Below, piece by piece: positions 48,608-57,082 of a stretch of 64,000 nt of DNA (the first letter of the stretch is position 1; the number at the start of each line of letters is the position of its first letter). The translations under genes and the position numbers were made by a program. The stretch is from Rhodocyclus tenuis (GTDB lineage Bacteria > Pseudomonadota > Gammaproteobacteria > Burkholderiales > Rhodocyclaceae). The stretch is taken from the NCBI RefSeq assembly GCF_014197755.1, contig NZ_JACIGE010000004.1:1-64000 (forward strand), in the 5' to 3' direction. The notes beneath the pieces are model-generated. The model was not told where the DNA came from. It ran no database searches and worked only from the letters and a program-made list of their open reading frames with translations.

Positions 48608-49030
48608 TCAGTGTCTGTCGCTCGGGTCGGTGACGAAGCCGATGCGCGTCAGTCCGTGGCGGGCGGCCTCGGACATCACCTGTGCGACCTTCTCGTACGG
48701 CGTGCTGCGTTCAGCGCGGATGTGCAGTTCGGGTGCCGGCGTGATCGCTGCCGACTGCGCCAGACGCTCGCTGAAGGCCGCCGCGTCGACGCTCTCGCCG
48801 TTCCAGAACAGCTGTCCTTGCGCGTCGATCGCCAGTTGCACGTTTTCGGCGCGCGTTTCGTTCGGCGCCGAGGCGGCGCGCGGCAGTTCGACCTTGACCG
48901 CGTGCGTGAGCAGCGGCGCTGTGACGATGAAGATGATCAGCAGCACGAGCATCACGTCGATCAGCGGCACCATGTTGATTTCGGCGAGCGGTGCGTTTTC
49001 GTCGCTGCTGTCGAGACTGGCGAAGGCCAT
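48608..49030 (-). CDS. exbD: Biopolymer transport protein ExbD
   Basis: A 140-residue inner-membrane protein with one N-terminal helix (MVPLIDVMLVLLIIFIVTAPL, about residues 20-40). The conserved aspartate in PLIDVMLVLLI is needed for proton flow. The periplasmic domain follows (VQLAIDAQGQLFWNGE, YEKVAQVMSEAARHGLTRIGFVT). With ExbB it powers TonB. It lies nine bases after exbB. Confidence 0.94.
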   Translation of the reverse strand: MAFASLDSSDENAPLAEINMVPLIDVMLVLLIIFIVTAPLLTHAVKVELPRAASAPNETRAENVQLAIDAQGQLFWNGESVDAAAFSERLAQSAAITPAPELHIRAERSTPYEKVAQVMSEAARHGLTRIGFVTDPSDRH

Positions 49031-49039
49031 CGTCGTCTC

Positions 49040-49831
49040 CTAACGCAGCGCGAAGCTGGAATGGGCGGGATGGCTGGCGTCGCTGCGCGTCATGGCGATC
49101 ACTTTCTCGCTGGTGGCGCGCGCGTCGGTCAGCATCGGCGAGGTCTTGACGCCGGTGGCCATGAAGGCGAACACGTCGTAGGCGAAGGCATTCAACTGCG
49201 CCAGCGTGTTGCGGTTGGCGCGGGCGAAGGCGTTGTAGGCGATGGCGGCGGGAATCGCTGTTGCCAGGCCGATGCCGGTCATGATCAGCGCCTCGCCGAC
49301 CGGGCCGGCAACCTTGTCGAGCGTCCCCTGGCCGGAGACGCCGATGGCGATCAGCGCGTGGTAGATACCCCAGACGGTGCCAAACAGGCCGACGAAGGGC
49401 GCGCTTGAGGCGACCGTGGCGAGGAAGGTCTGGCCGAATTCGAGGCGGCTGCGGTCTTCGTCGATGGCGCGCTTCAACGCGCGGGTCAGCAGATCGTCGG
49501 GCGCGCCGGCCTCGATCAGGCTCGGCGCCTCGCCACCGATGTGGCGGCGTTTGTATTGTTCGATAGCGGTGAAGCCGTGGTGCACCAGATGCGCAAAGGG
49601 CTCGGTGGTGCCTTTTTCGCGGATGCGCGAAGCGACCGCTTCGAGGTTGGGCGCGTCCCAGAAGGCATTGATGAACGAGGCACTCTCGCGCTGCATGCGC
49701 AGGACGCGGACGCCCTTGCTGAAGATCAGGTACCAGGTGCCGATCGATGCCACCAGCAGCAAGCCGATCACCACGTAGGCAACGGCGTCGGCATTGTTGA
49801 TGAAGTGGGCCAGGCCCATCGGGTTTTCCAT
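49040..49831 (-). CDS. exbB: Biopolymer transport protein ExbB
   Basis: A 263-residue MotA/TolQ/ExbB channel protein with three helices: about residues 14-34 (VAYVVIGLLLVASIGTWYLIF), 148-170 (TVASSAPFVGLFGTVWGIYHA) and 190-215 (EALIMTGIGLATAIPAAIAYN). These are the standard ExbB segments. The start at 49831 has GAGG close upstream; a longer reading frame would add 38 unlike residues. It begins one base after the tonB stop. Confidence 0.94.
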   Translation of the reverse strand: MENPMGLAHFINNADAVAYVVIGLLLVASIGTWYLIFSKGVRVLRMQRESASFINAFWDAPNLEAVASRIREKGTTEPFAHLVHHGFTAIEQYKRRHIGGEAPSLIEAGAPDDLLTRALKRAIDEDRSRLEFGQTFLATVASSAPFVGLFGTVWGIYHALIAIGVSGQGTLDKVAGPVGEALIMTGIGLATAIPAAIAYNAFARANRNTLAQLNAFAYDVFAFMATGVKTSPMLTDARATSEKVIAMTRSDASHPAHSSFALR

Positions 49832-49832
49832 A

Positions 49833-50519
49833 TCAACCTCGCAAATTGAAAACGATAGGAACCAGCACCCAGGCGCCGACGCTGTCGTCGCCGCGGCGTG
49901 CGGCAACGAAGCTCCAGCGCCAGACGGCTTCCTGCGCGGCGGCATCGAGGCGCGCCGATCCGCTGCTGCTGTTCAGTTCGATCTGGGCCGGGCGGCCGGT
50001 GGCGTCGACGAAGACGCGCAGCATGACGCGGCCTTCCTCGCCCATACGTCGGGATAGCGCCGGATAGACCGGCGCCGGGTTGTGCAGATAGTCGGCGTCG
50101 AAGCGTGGCGGCGAGACCGCGGCGGCCTTGGCGCTGCTCGGCGCTGCGGCAGGTGCCGCCGGCTCGCTCGGCTTGCTGCTGTCGACCGTTGCGGTCGGCG
50201 CCTCCGTTTGCGCAGCGAGCATCGGCGCCTGCACGCGCGGCGGCTGCCGCGGCGTGACTGGCGCCGGTTTTGCCGTCGCTGGGGTCGGCGGTTTTTCCGC
50301 GGCTACCGGCTGCACTGCCGCCGGGATCAGGTCGACCGTAAGCGTTGCCATCGACGCTCTGATCGGTGTCACGTCGAGCGTCGCCAGCAAACCGAGCAGG
50401 GCGGCATGAGCGAGGGCAATGCCGATTACGCCGCGCCCGGAAATGCGCGGCATTGCCGGGTAGCTCGACCGTAGCCCGCATGCTGATCCAGAGCTTGAAA
50501 CGGACATCTTGGCTTTCAT
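49833..50519 (-). CDS. tonB: TonB-family energy-transducing protein
   Basis: A 228-residue TonB. One N-terminal helix (GVIGIALAHAALLGLLATLDV, about residues 30-50) carries the helix histidine (ALAHAALLG) required to interact with ExbBD. A Pro/Ala-rich periplasmic spacer (about 60-140) and a C-terminal domain with YPALSRRMGEEGRVMLRVFV and SGSARLDAAAQEAVWRWSF follow. It spans the periplasm to energise outer-membrane receptors. It is first in the operon with exbB, exbD and hemP. No receptor gene lies in the window, and a candidate Fur box lies just upstream. Confidence 0.93.
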   Translation of the reverse strand: MKAKMSVSSSGSACGLRSSYPAMPRISGRGVIGIALAHAALLGLLATLDVTPIRASMATLTVDLIPAAVQPVAAEKPPTPATAKPAPVTPRQPPRVQAPMLAAQTEAPTATVDSSKPSEPAAPAAAPSSAKAAAVSPPRFDADYLHNPAPVYPALSRRMGEEGRVMLRVFVDATGRPAQIELNSSSGSARLDAAAQEAVWRWSFVAARRGDDSVGAWVLVPIVFNLRG

Positions 50520-50521
50520 TT

Positions 50522-50540
50522 AACGCGAACGAATCGCATT
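50522..50540 (-). promoter_or_regulatory. Candidate Fur box upstream of tonB
   Basis: AATGCGATTCGTTCGCGTT (minus strand, 50540-50522) is an imperfect inverted repeat with AATG at one end and GTT at the other. It matches the Fur consensus pattern AATGATAATNATTATCATT at 11 of 18 fixed positions. It begins three bases before the tonB start codon, where binding would block translation initiation and transcription. The match is moderate, and position plus gene content raise the likelihood. Confidence 0.4.
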
Positions 50541-50728
50541 ATAAATGAAACCGGTTCGCAATAATAGATTTCAGGCGCTATTGGACCTGAGTTTCGACTC
50601 GGCCGAGTACTTCAGTCGTGGTTTGCATTTGCGGCACAAGGCATCGCTGCCAGACCGCGAGGCAGATCGCAGCGATGTTGCCTCGGTAGCAGCGAGCGGC
50701 CGGACGCTGGTTCCGCTCTTTCGCCGTT

Positions 50729-50992
50729 TCAGTGACGCCGGCCGGGCGAACGTTTGTTCTCTTCGCAGTGAACTTCGCTCTCGGATTCCTGCGGGCCGTC
50801 GCCGGAGAGCATGCTGCAGCAGAGCAGTGCACAGATGAGGACGATCAGCGAAACGCCGGCGGCCGCGGGCTGGCCGACGACGATGAGAGTGATCGGCAAG
50901 ACCGAGATGCCGCAGGCAAAAAAACCCGAAAGCTCGTCGGCACTGCGCCAGCCGAGCTGCTTGGCGAGTTGGCGGAGGAGGCGAATAGTCAT
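50729..50992 (-). CDS. Small hypothetical membrane protein
   Basis: An 87-residue protein starting at 50992, behind a very good AGGAGAAGTC ribosome site. It has a basic N terminus (MTIRLLRQLAKQLGWRSADE), two adjacent hydrophobic helices (FFACGISVLPITLIVVG and GVSLIVLICALLCCSML) and a charged tail with acidic then basic residues (ESESEVHCEENKRSPGRRH). No family recognised. The strong ribosome site and helix pair argue that it is real. It stands alone, diverging from the flavin oxidoreductase gene. Confidence 0.6.
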   Translation of the reverse strand: MTIRLLRQLAKQLGWRSADELSGFFACGISVLPITLIVVGQPAAAGVSLIVLICALLCCSMLSGDGPQESESEVHCEENKRSPGRRH

Positions 50993-51335
50993 GACTTCTC
51001 CTGATTTCCGGAACACCGTTCTGCCCGCGGTCTGCCGGTCCGGGGGGGGCGTGCGCCCTGCCTGCGCTGCTGCCATCAGTTGTCTCCCCGGGCGTTCTGC
51101 TTTGGCAGTGGGCGCGCGAGCCGCTTCTTTATAGCAGCTTCATTCTGTCCCGCCAGGCAGCAGCGGGAGGGGCAGGAAAACCGACGCGAAGAGCATTCGC
51201 TGCCGTAGGTTCAACGCCAGCCTGCGCGCGTTCCGCGCTATCATTCGCCCCCTGCGATCAATACAAATCATCAATGTCGGCTGGCCGCGAGGGGCGTGGT
51301 CAATGCGCGTTCGGTGATGAACGGGGAAGAGTGTT
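50993..51335. other. Divergent intergenic region upstream of the flavin oxidoreductase
   Basis: About 340 bases between two divergent genes. It includes a run of eight G at 51042-51049 and TATAGC-type AT-rich patches near 51130, which could be part of promoters. No gene or clear palindrome was seen. Confidence 0.4.
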
Positions 51336-52598
51336 ATGAAGCGTGTGGATGACTTCCGTCTGAAGCTTGGCGGCAAGGAACTGGTGCCGATCATGATCGG
51401 TGGCATGGGCGTTGATATCTCGACCGCCGAACTGGCGATCGAGGCGGCACGGCTGGGCGGGGTGGGCCACATTTCGGATGCGATGATCAAGACGGTCGCC
51501 GATCGTCGCTTCAACACCAAGTACATCAAGGAAAAGGCGCAGCTTTACAAGTTCAACCTCGACAATTCCGACAAGTCGATGATCCGTTTCGACCTCGGCC
51601 GCATCGCCGAGGCGACGCGCATGCACGTCGCCAGCACCATGGAAGCGAAGCGTGGCGATGGCATGATCTTCATCAACTGTATGGAAAAGCTGACGATGAA
51701 CGCGCCGAAGGAGACGCTGCGCGTTCGCCTGCACGCGGCGCTCGACGCCGGCATCGACGGCATCACGCTGGCCGCCGGGCTACACATCGGCTCCTTCGCG
51801 CTGATGGAAGATCATCCGCGCTTCCGCGACGCCAAGCTCGGAATCATCGTTTCCTCGTTGCGCGCACTGATCCTGTTCCTGAAGAAGTCGGCGCGCACGC
51901 ACCGCCTGCCCGATTTCATCGTCGTCGAAGGTCCGCTGGCTGGCGGCCACCTAGGTTTCGGTCTCGACTGGGCGAACTACGATCTGGCGAAAATCTTCAC
52001 CGAAATCCGCGACTATCTGGCGGCCGAACAGCTCGACATTCCGCTGATCCCGGCCGGCGGCATCTTCACCGGCAGCGACGCGGCCTTCTTTCTCGAGAAT
52101 GGCGCCGGCGCCGTGCAGGTGGCGACGCGGTTTACGGTGACCGAGGAGTGCGGCCTGCCGGAAGAGGCGCAGCAGGAATACTTCATGGCCAAGGAGGACC
52201 AGATCGTCGTGAACATGATTTCGCCGACCGGCTACCCGATGCGCATGCTCAGCAACAGCCCGGCGATCGGTTCGGGAATCCGGCCGCAGTGCGAGCCTTA
52301 CGGTTATCTGCTCGACGGCAACGGTGGCTGTTCGTACATCGACGCGTGGAACCGCGAAAAGCTCGCGCATCCCGACGCGAAGAAATTCCAGGTCTTCGAC
52401 AAGACCTGCCTATGCGTACACATGCGTAACTTCGACGTGTGGACCTGCGGCCATTACACGTACCGTCTCAAGGACACGACACATCAGCTGTCCGACGGCA
52501 GCTATCAGCAACTCACTGCCGAGCACGTGTTCAACGACTACCTCTACAGCACCGACAACAAGATTGCGTTGCCGGCCTTGCAGGAAGTCGAGGACTAG
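51336..52598 (+). CDS. Nitronate monooxygenase-like flavin oxidoreductase
   Basis: A 420-residue FMN barrel of the 2-nitropropane dioxygenase/FabK family. It opens VPIMIGGMGVDISTAELA, has GITLAAGLHIGSFAL, VVEGPLAGGHLGFGL (flavin phosphate region) and IPAGGIFTGSDAAFFLENGAGAVQVATRF, the family signatures. The C-terminal 100 residues (KTCLCVHMRNFDVWTCGHYTYRL) add a cysteine-containing extension beyond the barrel, absent in short members, whose role I cannot state. It may oxidise nitronates or reduce quinones. A GGAAGAG ribosome site precedes the ATG. It lies 60 bases before rlmJ. Confidence 0.85.
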   Translation: MKRVDDFRLKLGGKELVPIMIGGMGVDISTAELAIEAARLGGVGHISDAMIKTVADRRFNTKYIKEKAQLYKFNLDNSDKSMIRFDLGRIAEATRMHVASTMEAKRGDGMIFINCMEKLTMNAPKETLRVRLHAALDAGIDGITLAAGLHIGSFALMEDHPRFRDAKLGIIVSSLRALILFLKKSARTHRLPDFIVVEGPLAGGHLGFGLDWANYDLAKIFTEIRDYLAAEQLDIPLIPAGGIFTGSDAAFFLENGAGAVQVATRFTVTEECGLPEEAQQEYFMAKEDQIVVNMISPTGYPMRMLSNSPAIGSGIRPQCEPYGYLLDGNGGCSYIDAWNREKLAHPDAKKFQVFDKTCLCVHMRNFDVWTCGHYTYRLKDTTHQLSDGSYQQLTAEHVFNDYLYSTDNKIALPALQEVED

Positions 52599-52658
52599 CG
52601 CTCCAGCACCTGCCGGTGCCCGGCGTCAAGACCGGCCCGGCGGTGCAAGCCGCCCACC

Positions 52659-53504
52659 ATGCTTAGCTATCGTCACGCCTTCCACGCCGGCAACCATGCC
52701 GACGTGCTCAAGCACCTCGTCCTCGTCCAGCTGGTCGCCTATCTGGCGCAGAAGGACAAGCCCTTCTGGTATATCGACACGCACGCCGGTGCCGGCGCCT
52801 ATGCGCTCGATTCCGGCCATGCGCAGAAGCTCGCCGAGTATCGCGAAGGTGTCGGTCTGCTCTGGCAACGCAAGGATCTGCCGGCGGCGGTGGCGGCCTA
52901 TGTTGCCGAAGTGCGCCGTTTCAACGGTGAGGGCGCGCTGCGGCGTTATCCGGGGTCGCCGCTGATCGCCGCGCAGACGCTGCGCGAGCAGGACAAGCTG
53001 CGCCTGTTCGAGCTGCATCCGGCCGACTCACGCCACCTGCAGGCGACTTTCGCCGACGCCGGCAAGCGCGTCACGGTCGATGCCAGCGACGGTTTTGCGG
53101 CGTTGAAAGGCCTGCTGCCGCCGGCAACGCGACGTGCGCTGACGCTGATCGATCCGCCCTACGAGGAAAAGCGCGACTACGAACGCGTCGTCATCGCCTT
53201 GCGCGATGCGCTCGAGCGTTTCGCCACCGGCGTCTACGTCGTCTGGTATCCGCAACTGGCGCGACGCGAGGCGCAGGAGTTGCCGGATCGGCTGAAGCGC
53301 CTCGGTGCCAAATCCTGGCTGCATGCGACGCTGCGCGTGGCGACGCCGGCGGCGGATGGCTTCGGCATGCACGGCAGCGGCCTGTTCATCGTCAATCCGC
53401 CGTGGACGCTGCAGGCCAGCCTGCAGGAAACGCTGCCCTATCTCGCGCATGTGCTGGCGCACGATGCTGGCGCGGGTTTTACGCTCGAGTTGTCGGAAGA
53501 CTGA
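52659..53504 (+). CDS. rlmJ: 23S rRNA (adenine-2030-N6)-methyltransferase
   Basis: A 281-residue RlmJ. It opens MLSYRHAFHAGNHADVLKH, very conserved in the family, followed by WYIDTHAGAGAYALDS (SAM-binding loop) and the catalytic DPPY motif (TLIDPPYEEKRDYERV). GMHGSGLFIVNPPWTL is near the end. It methylates A2030 of 23S rRNA in the peptidyl-transferase region before assembly. Length is that of the E. coli enzyme. Confidence 0.95.
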   Translation: MLSYRHAFHAGNHADVLKHLVLVQLVAYLAQKDKPFWYIDTHAGAGAYALDSGHAQKLAEYREGVGLLWQRKDLPAAVAAYVAEVRRFNGEGALRRYPGSPLIAAQTLREQDKLRLFELHPADSRHLQATFADAGKRVTVDASDGFAALKGLLPPATRRALTLIDPPYEEKRDYERVVIALRDALERFATGVYVVWYPQLARREAQELPDRLKRLGAKSWLHATLRVATPAADGFGMHGSGLFIVNPPWTLQASLQETLPYLAHVLAHDAGAGFTLELSED

Positions 53505-53545
53505 GTTTTTACGGCGGCGCGGCGCCGGGCATCGCCTGCGCTTGC

Positions 53546-54028
53546 TCAGTTGGCATCGCTTGCCGCAGCCGACCTCGTCGCCGGAGCAGGACGGGTGCTG
53601 CTGCGCTCGTCGCCATCGCAGCCGCCATTGCCAGCCGGGCCCTCGGCAGCTCCTGCGGCGATTGCTGCGCGGATTTCGGTGTATTTGCGGCGTGAGCCGC
53701 GACTGAGTTCGACCGGATACTTCGCGGCGTTCTTGCGCAGTTTGGCGCGCGCCGCTGCGTCGAGATCGATACCGGCGCGATCGGCGATCAGCAGCAGGTA
53801 GAGCAGCACGTCGGCGCATTCGTCGGCGAGCGCTTCCCGCTTCCGGGCGTCGGTCTGCGGATCGGCAAGCGCTTCGACTTCGGCGTCGCTCTGCCATTGC
53901 GTCAGTTCGAGCAGTTCGCCGGCTTCGAGGTTGAGCGAGACGATCAGGTTGCGCAGGGTATGGAACTGCGCCCAGTCGCGCTCGTTGCGAAAGCGCAGGA
54001 CGGCTTCGCTCAGTGCGCGCAAGCTCAT
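53546..54028 (-). CDS. MazG-like nucleotide pyrophosphohydrolase
   Basis: A 160-residue protein with an all-alpha NTP pyrophosphatase fold. It shows RDWAQFHTLRNLIVSLNLEAGELLEL (the E-x3-E metal motif) and ALADECADVLLYLLLIADRAGID (E-x2-D motif), the signatures of the RS21-C6/MazG-like family that removes non-canonical dNTPs. The C-terminal 40 residues are low-complexity Gly/Ala/Asp and not part of the fold. Its start overlaps the stop of the CoA ester lyase gene (ATGA). Confidence 0.87.
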   Translation of the reverse strand: MSLRALSEAVLRFRNERDWAQFHTLRNLIVSLNLEAGELLELTQWQSDAEVEALADPQTDARKREALADECADVLLYLLLIADRAGIDLDAAARAKLRKNAAKYPVELSRGSRRKYTEIRAAIAAGAAEGPAGNGGCDGDERSSTRPAPATRSAAASDAN

Positions 54029-55014
54029 TGCGGCGCGAAGAAACGTTGCCTGGCGAGTGCCGGCAGCGTCATGCCGGCGACCTGCGCACGTTCGAGCAAT
54101 TCCCACCAGTAGCGGTACGAGGCACGGTCGTGCAGCTTGCCCTGATGGCGGACCGGTCCCCAGTCGGCATCCTGCGCGGCACAGAGGATTTCGCTCGCCG
54201 TCTCGACCGCGGAATAGTCGGGGCGCATCGCTTCGACGATCGGCACGATCTGGTTCGGGTGAATGCTCCACATGCGCAGAAAGCCGAAGGCGTTGCGCGC
54301 GCGTTCGGCGTCGGCGCGGATCAGCGCCAGGTCGGCGAGTTCGGTGGTGACGTTGTGCGCCGGCACGATGCCGTTGGCTAGCGCCGCTGCGGCGATCTCG
54401 CTCTTGGCGCGGACGATCAGCGGATGCTCGAACTGTCCCGGGCTGGTCATCGCGCTCGCCGGAATGGCGCCGCGGTGCGCGCTGACGAAGTCCATCAGGC
54501 CGAAATCAATCGATTCGACGCCCGGCAGCGCGGCGATTTCCCACACCTCGCGCAAGGCACCGTGCGTTTCGATCAGTACATGTACCGGAATGGAGCGGCC
54601 GGTGGCGTGACGGACTTCTGCCGCGCGCAGGGCGTCGATCTGCACCGAAACGTCGGCCACCCCGCGCGCTTTCGGCAGCGTCAGGAAAGCGAGACGCTGA
54701 CCGGCCGCAGCGATCAGCAGCTCGATGTCTTCCTGCCAGTGCGCGTGCGTGATGTCGTGGATGCGTGCGCCGACACGGCCGTGACGATTCTCGTCCGAGG
54801 CGATCAGGGTGCCGGCCATGCGGGCATGCTCTGCCTCGGCGCCGGCGGCGGCGCCGTCCTCGCAGTCGCAGGTGACATCAAAGACCGGGCCGAACTGCTG
54901 CTGCAGGGCCAGCGCCTTGCGCATCAGCTTTTCGGAGCCGGCGTAATGGTCGACCGCCGGCAGGATCGGAAACGGCTTTTCGCCGGAGAAGAGAACGTCG
55001 TTCGGATGGCGCAT
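54025..55014 (-). CDS. CitE/HpcH-type CoA ester lyase
   Basis: A 329-residue TIM-barrel lyase of the HpcH/HpaI/CitE family. It shows FDVTCDCEDGAAAG (metal-binding ED), LTLPKARGVADV, HVLIETHGALREV (catalytic glutamate region) and FGFLRMWSIHPNQIVPIVEA. Relatives include malyl-CoA, citramalyl-CoA and 2-methylmalyl-CoA lyases. Length and DITHAHWQED favour the proteobacterial stand-alone form over the citrate-lyase beta subunit. Substrate unproven. It starts at 55014, where MRHPNDVLFSGEKPF opens the conserved region; an upstream in-frame start would add 55 Arg-rich residues. Confidence 0.88.
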   Translation of the reverse strand: MRHPNDVLFSGEKPFPILPAVDHYAGSEKLMRKALALQQQFGPVFDVTCDCEDGAAAGAEAEHARMAGTLIASDENRHGRVGARIHDITHAHWQEDIELLIAAAGQRLAFLTLPKARGVADVSVQIDALRAAEVRHATGRSIPVHVLIETHGALREVWEIAALPGVESIDFGLMDFVSAHRGAIPASAMTSPGQFEHPLIVRAKSEIAAAALANGIVPAHNVTTELADLALIRADAERARNAFGFLRMWSIHPNQIVPIVEAMRPDYSAVETASEILCAAQDADWGPVRHQGKLHDRASYRYWWELLERAQVAGMTLPALARQRFFAPQ

Positions 55015-55146
55015 GGTGGGGCTGACAGGGTGGTTGCAGGCGTGCGGCGAGTGAGCATTGTAGCCGCCCCGTCGCCATTGCGCGGATGCGGCGCGTCTTG
55101 GTCGAGGGCAGACTGCGCGGCGGCGTCGATGAGCACGCCAGTCAAC

Positions 55147-55175
55147 GAAAAAGGGCCTCCTTGCGGCGGCCCCTT
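55147..55175 (-). terminator. Rho-independent terminator of mdh
   Basis: On the minus strand AAGGGGCC and GGCCCTTTTT flank a short loop, followed by T-rich sequence. It lies about 25 bases past the mdh stop. Confidence 0.75.
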
Positions 55176-55199
55176 GCACTGCTGATGACGCCTGGGCGA

Positions 55200-56186
55200 T
55201 CAGAGCATGCTGGCGACTGCGGCACGCTCGTCTTCGAGCTCCTTCAGCGTCAGGTTGATCTTGCCGCGCGAGTATTCATCGATTTCCAGACCCTGGATGA
55301 TCTCGTACTTGCCACCGCTGCACTTGCACGGGAAGCCGAAGACGATGCCTTCTGGAATGCCGTAGGAGCCGTCGGAAGGAACACCGAGCGTGACCCATTC
55401 GTCGGAGCCGAGCACCCAGTCACGGATGTGGTCGATGGCGGCGTTGGCGGCCGAAGCGGCCGACGACAGGCCGCGCGCTTCGATGATGGCGGCGCCGCGC
55501 TTGCCGACGGTCGGCAGGAAAACGTCGTTGTTCCACACCGGATCGTTGATCAGCGCCTTGACGCTGTCGCCGTTCGAGGTGACGAAACGGTAGTCGGCGT
55601 ACATCGACGGACTGTGGTTGCCCCAGACGACCAGTTGCTTGAGCGAGGAAACCGGACGGCCGGTCTTCTGCGCCAGTTGCGTCAGCGCGCGGTTGTGGTC
55701 GAGGCGCAGCATGCCGTGGTAGTTCGCCGGATTGGTGCGGCCGACCTTGATCGCCGCAGCGCGGGCGATGTAGGCATTGGTGTTGCACGGGTTGCCGACG
55801 ACCAGCACCTTGACGTCTTCCTTGGCGTTTTCGGCGATGGCCTTGCCCTGGACGGTGAAGATGGCACCGTTGGCGGTGAGCAGGTCGGCACGTTCCATAC
55901 CCTTGCTGCGCGGACGAGCACCGACCAGCAGGCAGACGTCGGCATCCTTGAAGGCAACGGCCGGGTCATCGGTGGTGAAGGCGCCAGCGAGCAGCGGGAA
56001 GGCACAGTCGTCGAGCTCCATGATCACGCCCTTGACGGCCTGTTGCGCCTGCGGCAGATCGAGCAGCTGGAGGATGACCGGCTGATCCTTGCCGAGCATT
56101 TCGCCGGAAGCGATGCGGAAGAGCAGGCTGTAACCGATTTGGCCGGCGGCGCCGGTAACGGCAACGCGCAGGGGGGCTTTTGACAT
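55200..56186 (-). CDS. mdh: Malate dehydrogenase
   Basis: A 328-residue NAD-dependent malate dehydrogenase of the cytoplasmic/beta-proteobacterial type. It has the nucleotide loop [10 protein letters not shown] near the start, [32 protein letters not shown] and the active-site histidine in [14 protein letters not shown]. It oxidises malate to oxaloacetate, feeding the citrate synthase encoded at 61 kb. Start at 56186 ([12 protein letters not shown]) behind AGGAG; an earlier in-frame ATG at 56228 overlaps probable promoter sequence. It diverges from gntR and the sdh cluster around a palindrome at 56270. Confidence 0.96.
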   Translation of the reverse strand: MSKAPLRVAVTGAAGQIGYSLLFRIASGEMLGKDQPVILQLLDLPQAQQAVKGVIMELDDCAFPLLAGAFTTDDPAVAFKDADVCLLVGARPRSKGMERADLLTANGAIFTVQGKAIAENAKEDVKVLVVGNPCNTNAYIARAAAIKVGRTNPANYHGMLRLDHNRALTQLAQKTGRPVSSLKQLVVWGNHSPSMYADYRFVTSNGDSVKALINDPVWNNDVFLPTVGKRGAAIIEARGLSSAASAANAAIDHIRDWVLGSDEWVTLGVPSDGSYGIPEGIVFGFPCKCSGGKYEIIQGLEIDEYSRGKINLTLKELEDERAAVASML

Positions 56187-56269
56187 GGTGCTGACTCCTG
56201 ATGGAAAGCGACGGGTGAAAACGTTCATGTTAGGAGCGATGGACAGAATCTGTCAATTCTGGGCGCCTG

Positions 56270-56283
56270 GTCTTATATAAGAC
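56270..56283. promoter_or_regulatory. Perfect 14-bp palindrome between mdh and gntR, likely operator
   Basis: GTCTTATATAAGAC reads the same on both strands. It lies 50 bases before the gntR start and 84 before the mdh start. GntR-family (HutC/FarR-type) regulators bind palindromes of this size in their own promoters, so it is a good candidate operator of the adjacent regulator, controlling itself and mdh. Confidence 0.65.
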
Positions 56284-56332
56284 ATCAGTAATAGGATAGA
56301 CGTCTGCCACAAATTGTGCTGAAATTGAACCC

Positions 56333-57082
56333 ATGAACCGTCCGCCGCCGCGACCCGCGTCGCCATCGCCAACCTTCAGTCCGCTCTACCGGCAGATCAA
56401 GGATCTGATCCTCGCCAGCCTTGAAGCGGGTGAGTGGGGCCCCGGTGACGCCATTCCCAGCGAGTCGGAACTGGCGCAGCGCTTCGGCGTCAGTCAGGGG
56501 ACGGTGCGCAAGGCGATTGACGAGATGGCCGCCGACAATCTGCTGGTGCGCCGTCAGGGCAAGGGCACTTTCGTCGCCACGCACAACGATCCGCGCTCCT
56601 TCTTCCGTTTCCTGCGGCTTGCCGCCAACGATGGCGATCTGCCGCCTTCGCGCAGCGTGCCGCTCGAATGCTGGCGCGCACGCGCCGGTGCCGATGTCGC
56701 GCGCACGCTGGGCCTTGAGCCGGGGGCGTCGATCATCATCTTGCGCCGCGTGCTCTATTTTGGCGACAAGCCGGTCGTCTTCGACGAACTGTATCTGCCG
56801 GCCGAACTGTTTCCCGATTTTTCGATGGACGTGCTCAACGCCAATGACGAGTCGCTCTACAGCCTGTTCGAGGGACGTTACGGCGTGCGCATGATCCGTG
56901 CTGACGAGCGTCTGCGCGCGGTTTCGGCCGATCGGGTTAGCGCTGCGGCCTTGTCGGTTGCCGAAGGCTCGCCCTTGCTGCTGGTCGAGCGCGTGGCCTT
57001 CACCTATGGCGACAAGCCGGTTGAATGGCGGCGCGGTTTCTACTCGACCGAAAATCACCATTATCACAATGAACTTGGCTGA
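56333..57082 (+). CDS. GntR-family (HutC/UTRA) transcriptional regulator
   Basis: A 249-residue regulator. The N-terminal winged helix-turn-helix (about residues 10-85) shows SPLYRQIKDLILASLEAGEW, IPSESELAQRFGVSQGTVRK and LLVRRQGKGTFVAT. The UTRA sensor half (about 95-245) shows SIIILRRVLYFGDKPVVFDELYL and ERVAFTYGDKPVEWRRGFY. UTRA domains bind small metabolites, often organic acids or sugars. It is placed between mdh and sdhC, so it is a likely controller of this TCA block, perhaps sensing an intermediate. The palindrome at 56270 is its probable target. Confidence 0.92.
   Translation: MNRPPPRPASPSPTFSPLYRQIKDLILASLEAGEWGPGDAIPSESELAQRFGVSQGTVRKAIDEMAADNLLVRRQGKGTFVATHNDPRSFFRFLRLAANDGDLPPSRSVPLECWRARAGADVARTLGLEPGASIIILRRVLYFGDKPVVFDELYLPAELFPDFSMDVLNANDESLYSLFEGRYGVRMIRADERLRAVSADRVSAAALSVAEGSPLLLVERVAFTYGDKPVEWRRGFYSTENHHYHNELG

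Noticed and set aside
50545-50728. Short open frames on both strands between tonB and the small membrane-protein gene
   Set aside because: No ribosome site, no recognisable features, and they overlap the promoter region of the tonB operon.
51042-51049. Run of eight G as a phase-variation tract
   Set aside because: It lies in a non-coding region far from a start codon, so slippage would have no clear effect on a product. Similar short G runs occur elsewhere in this GC-rich DNA.
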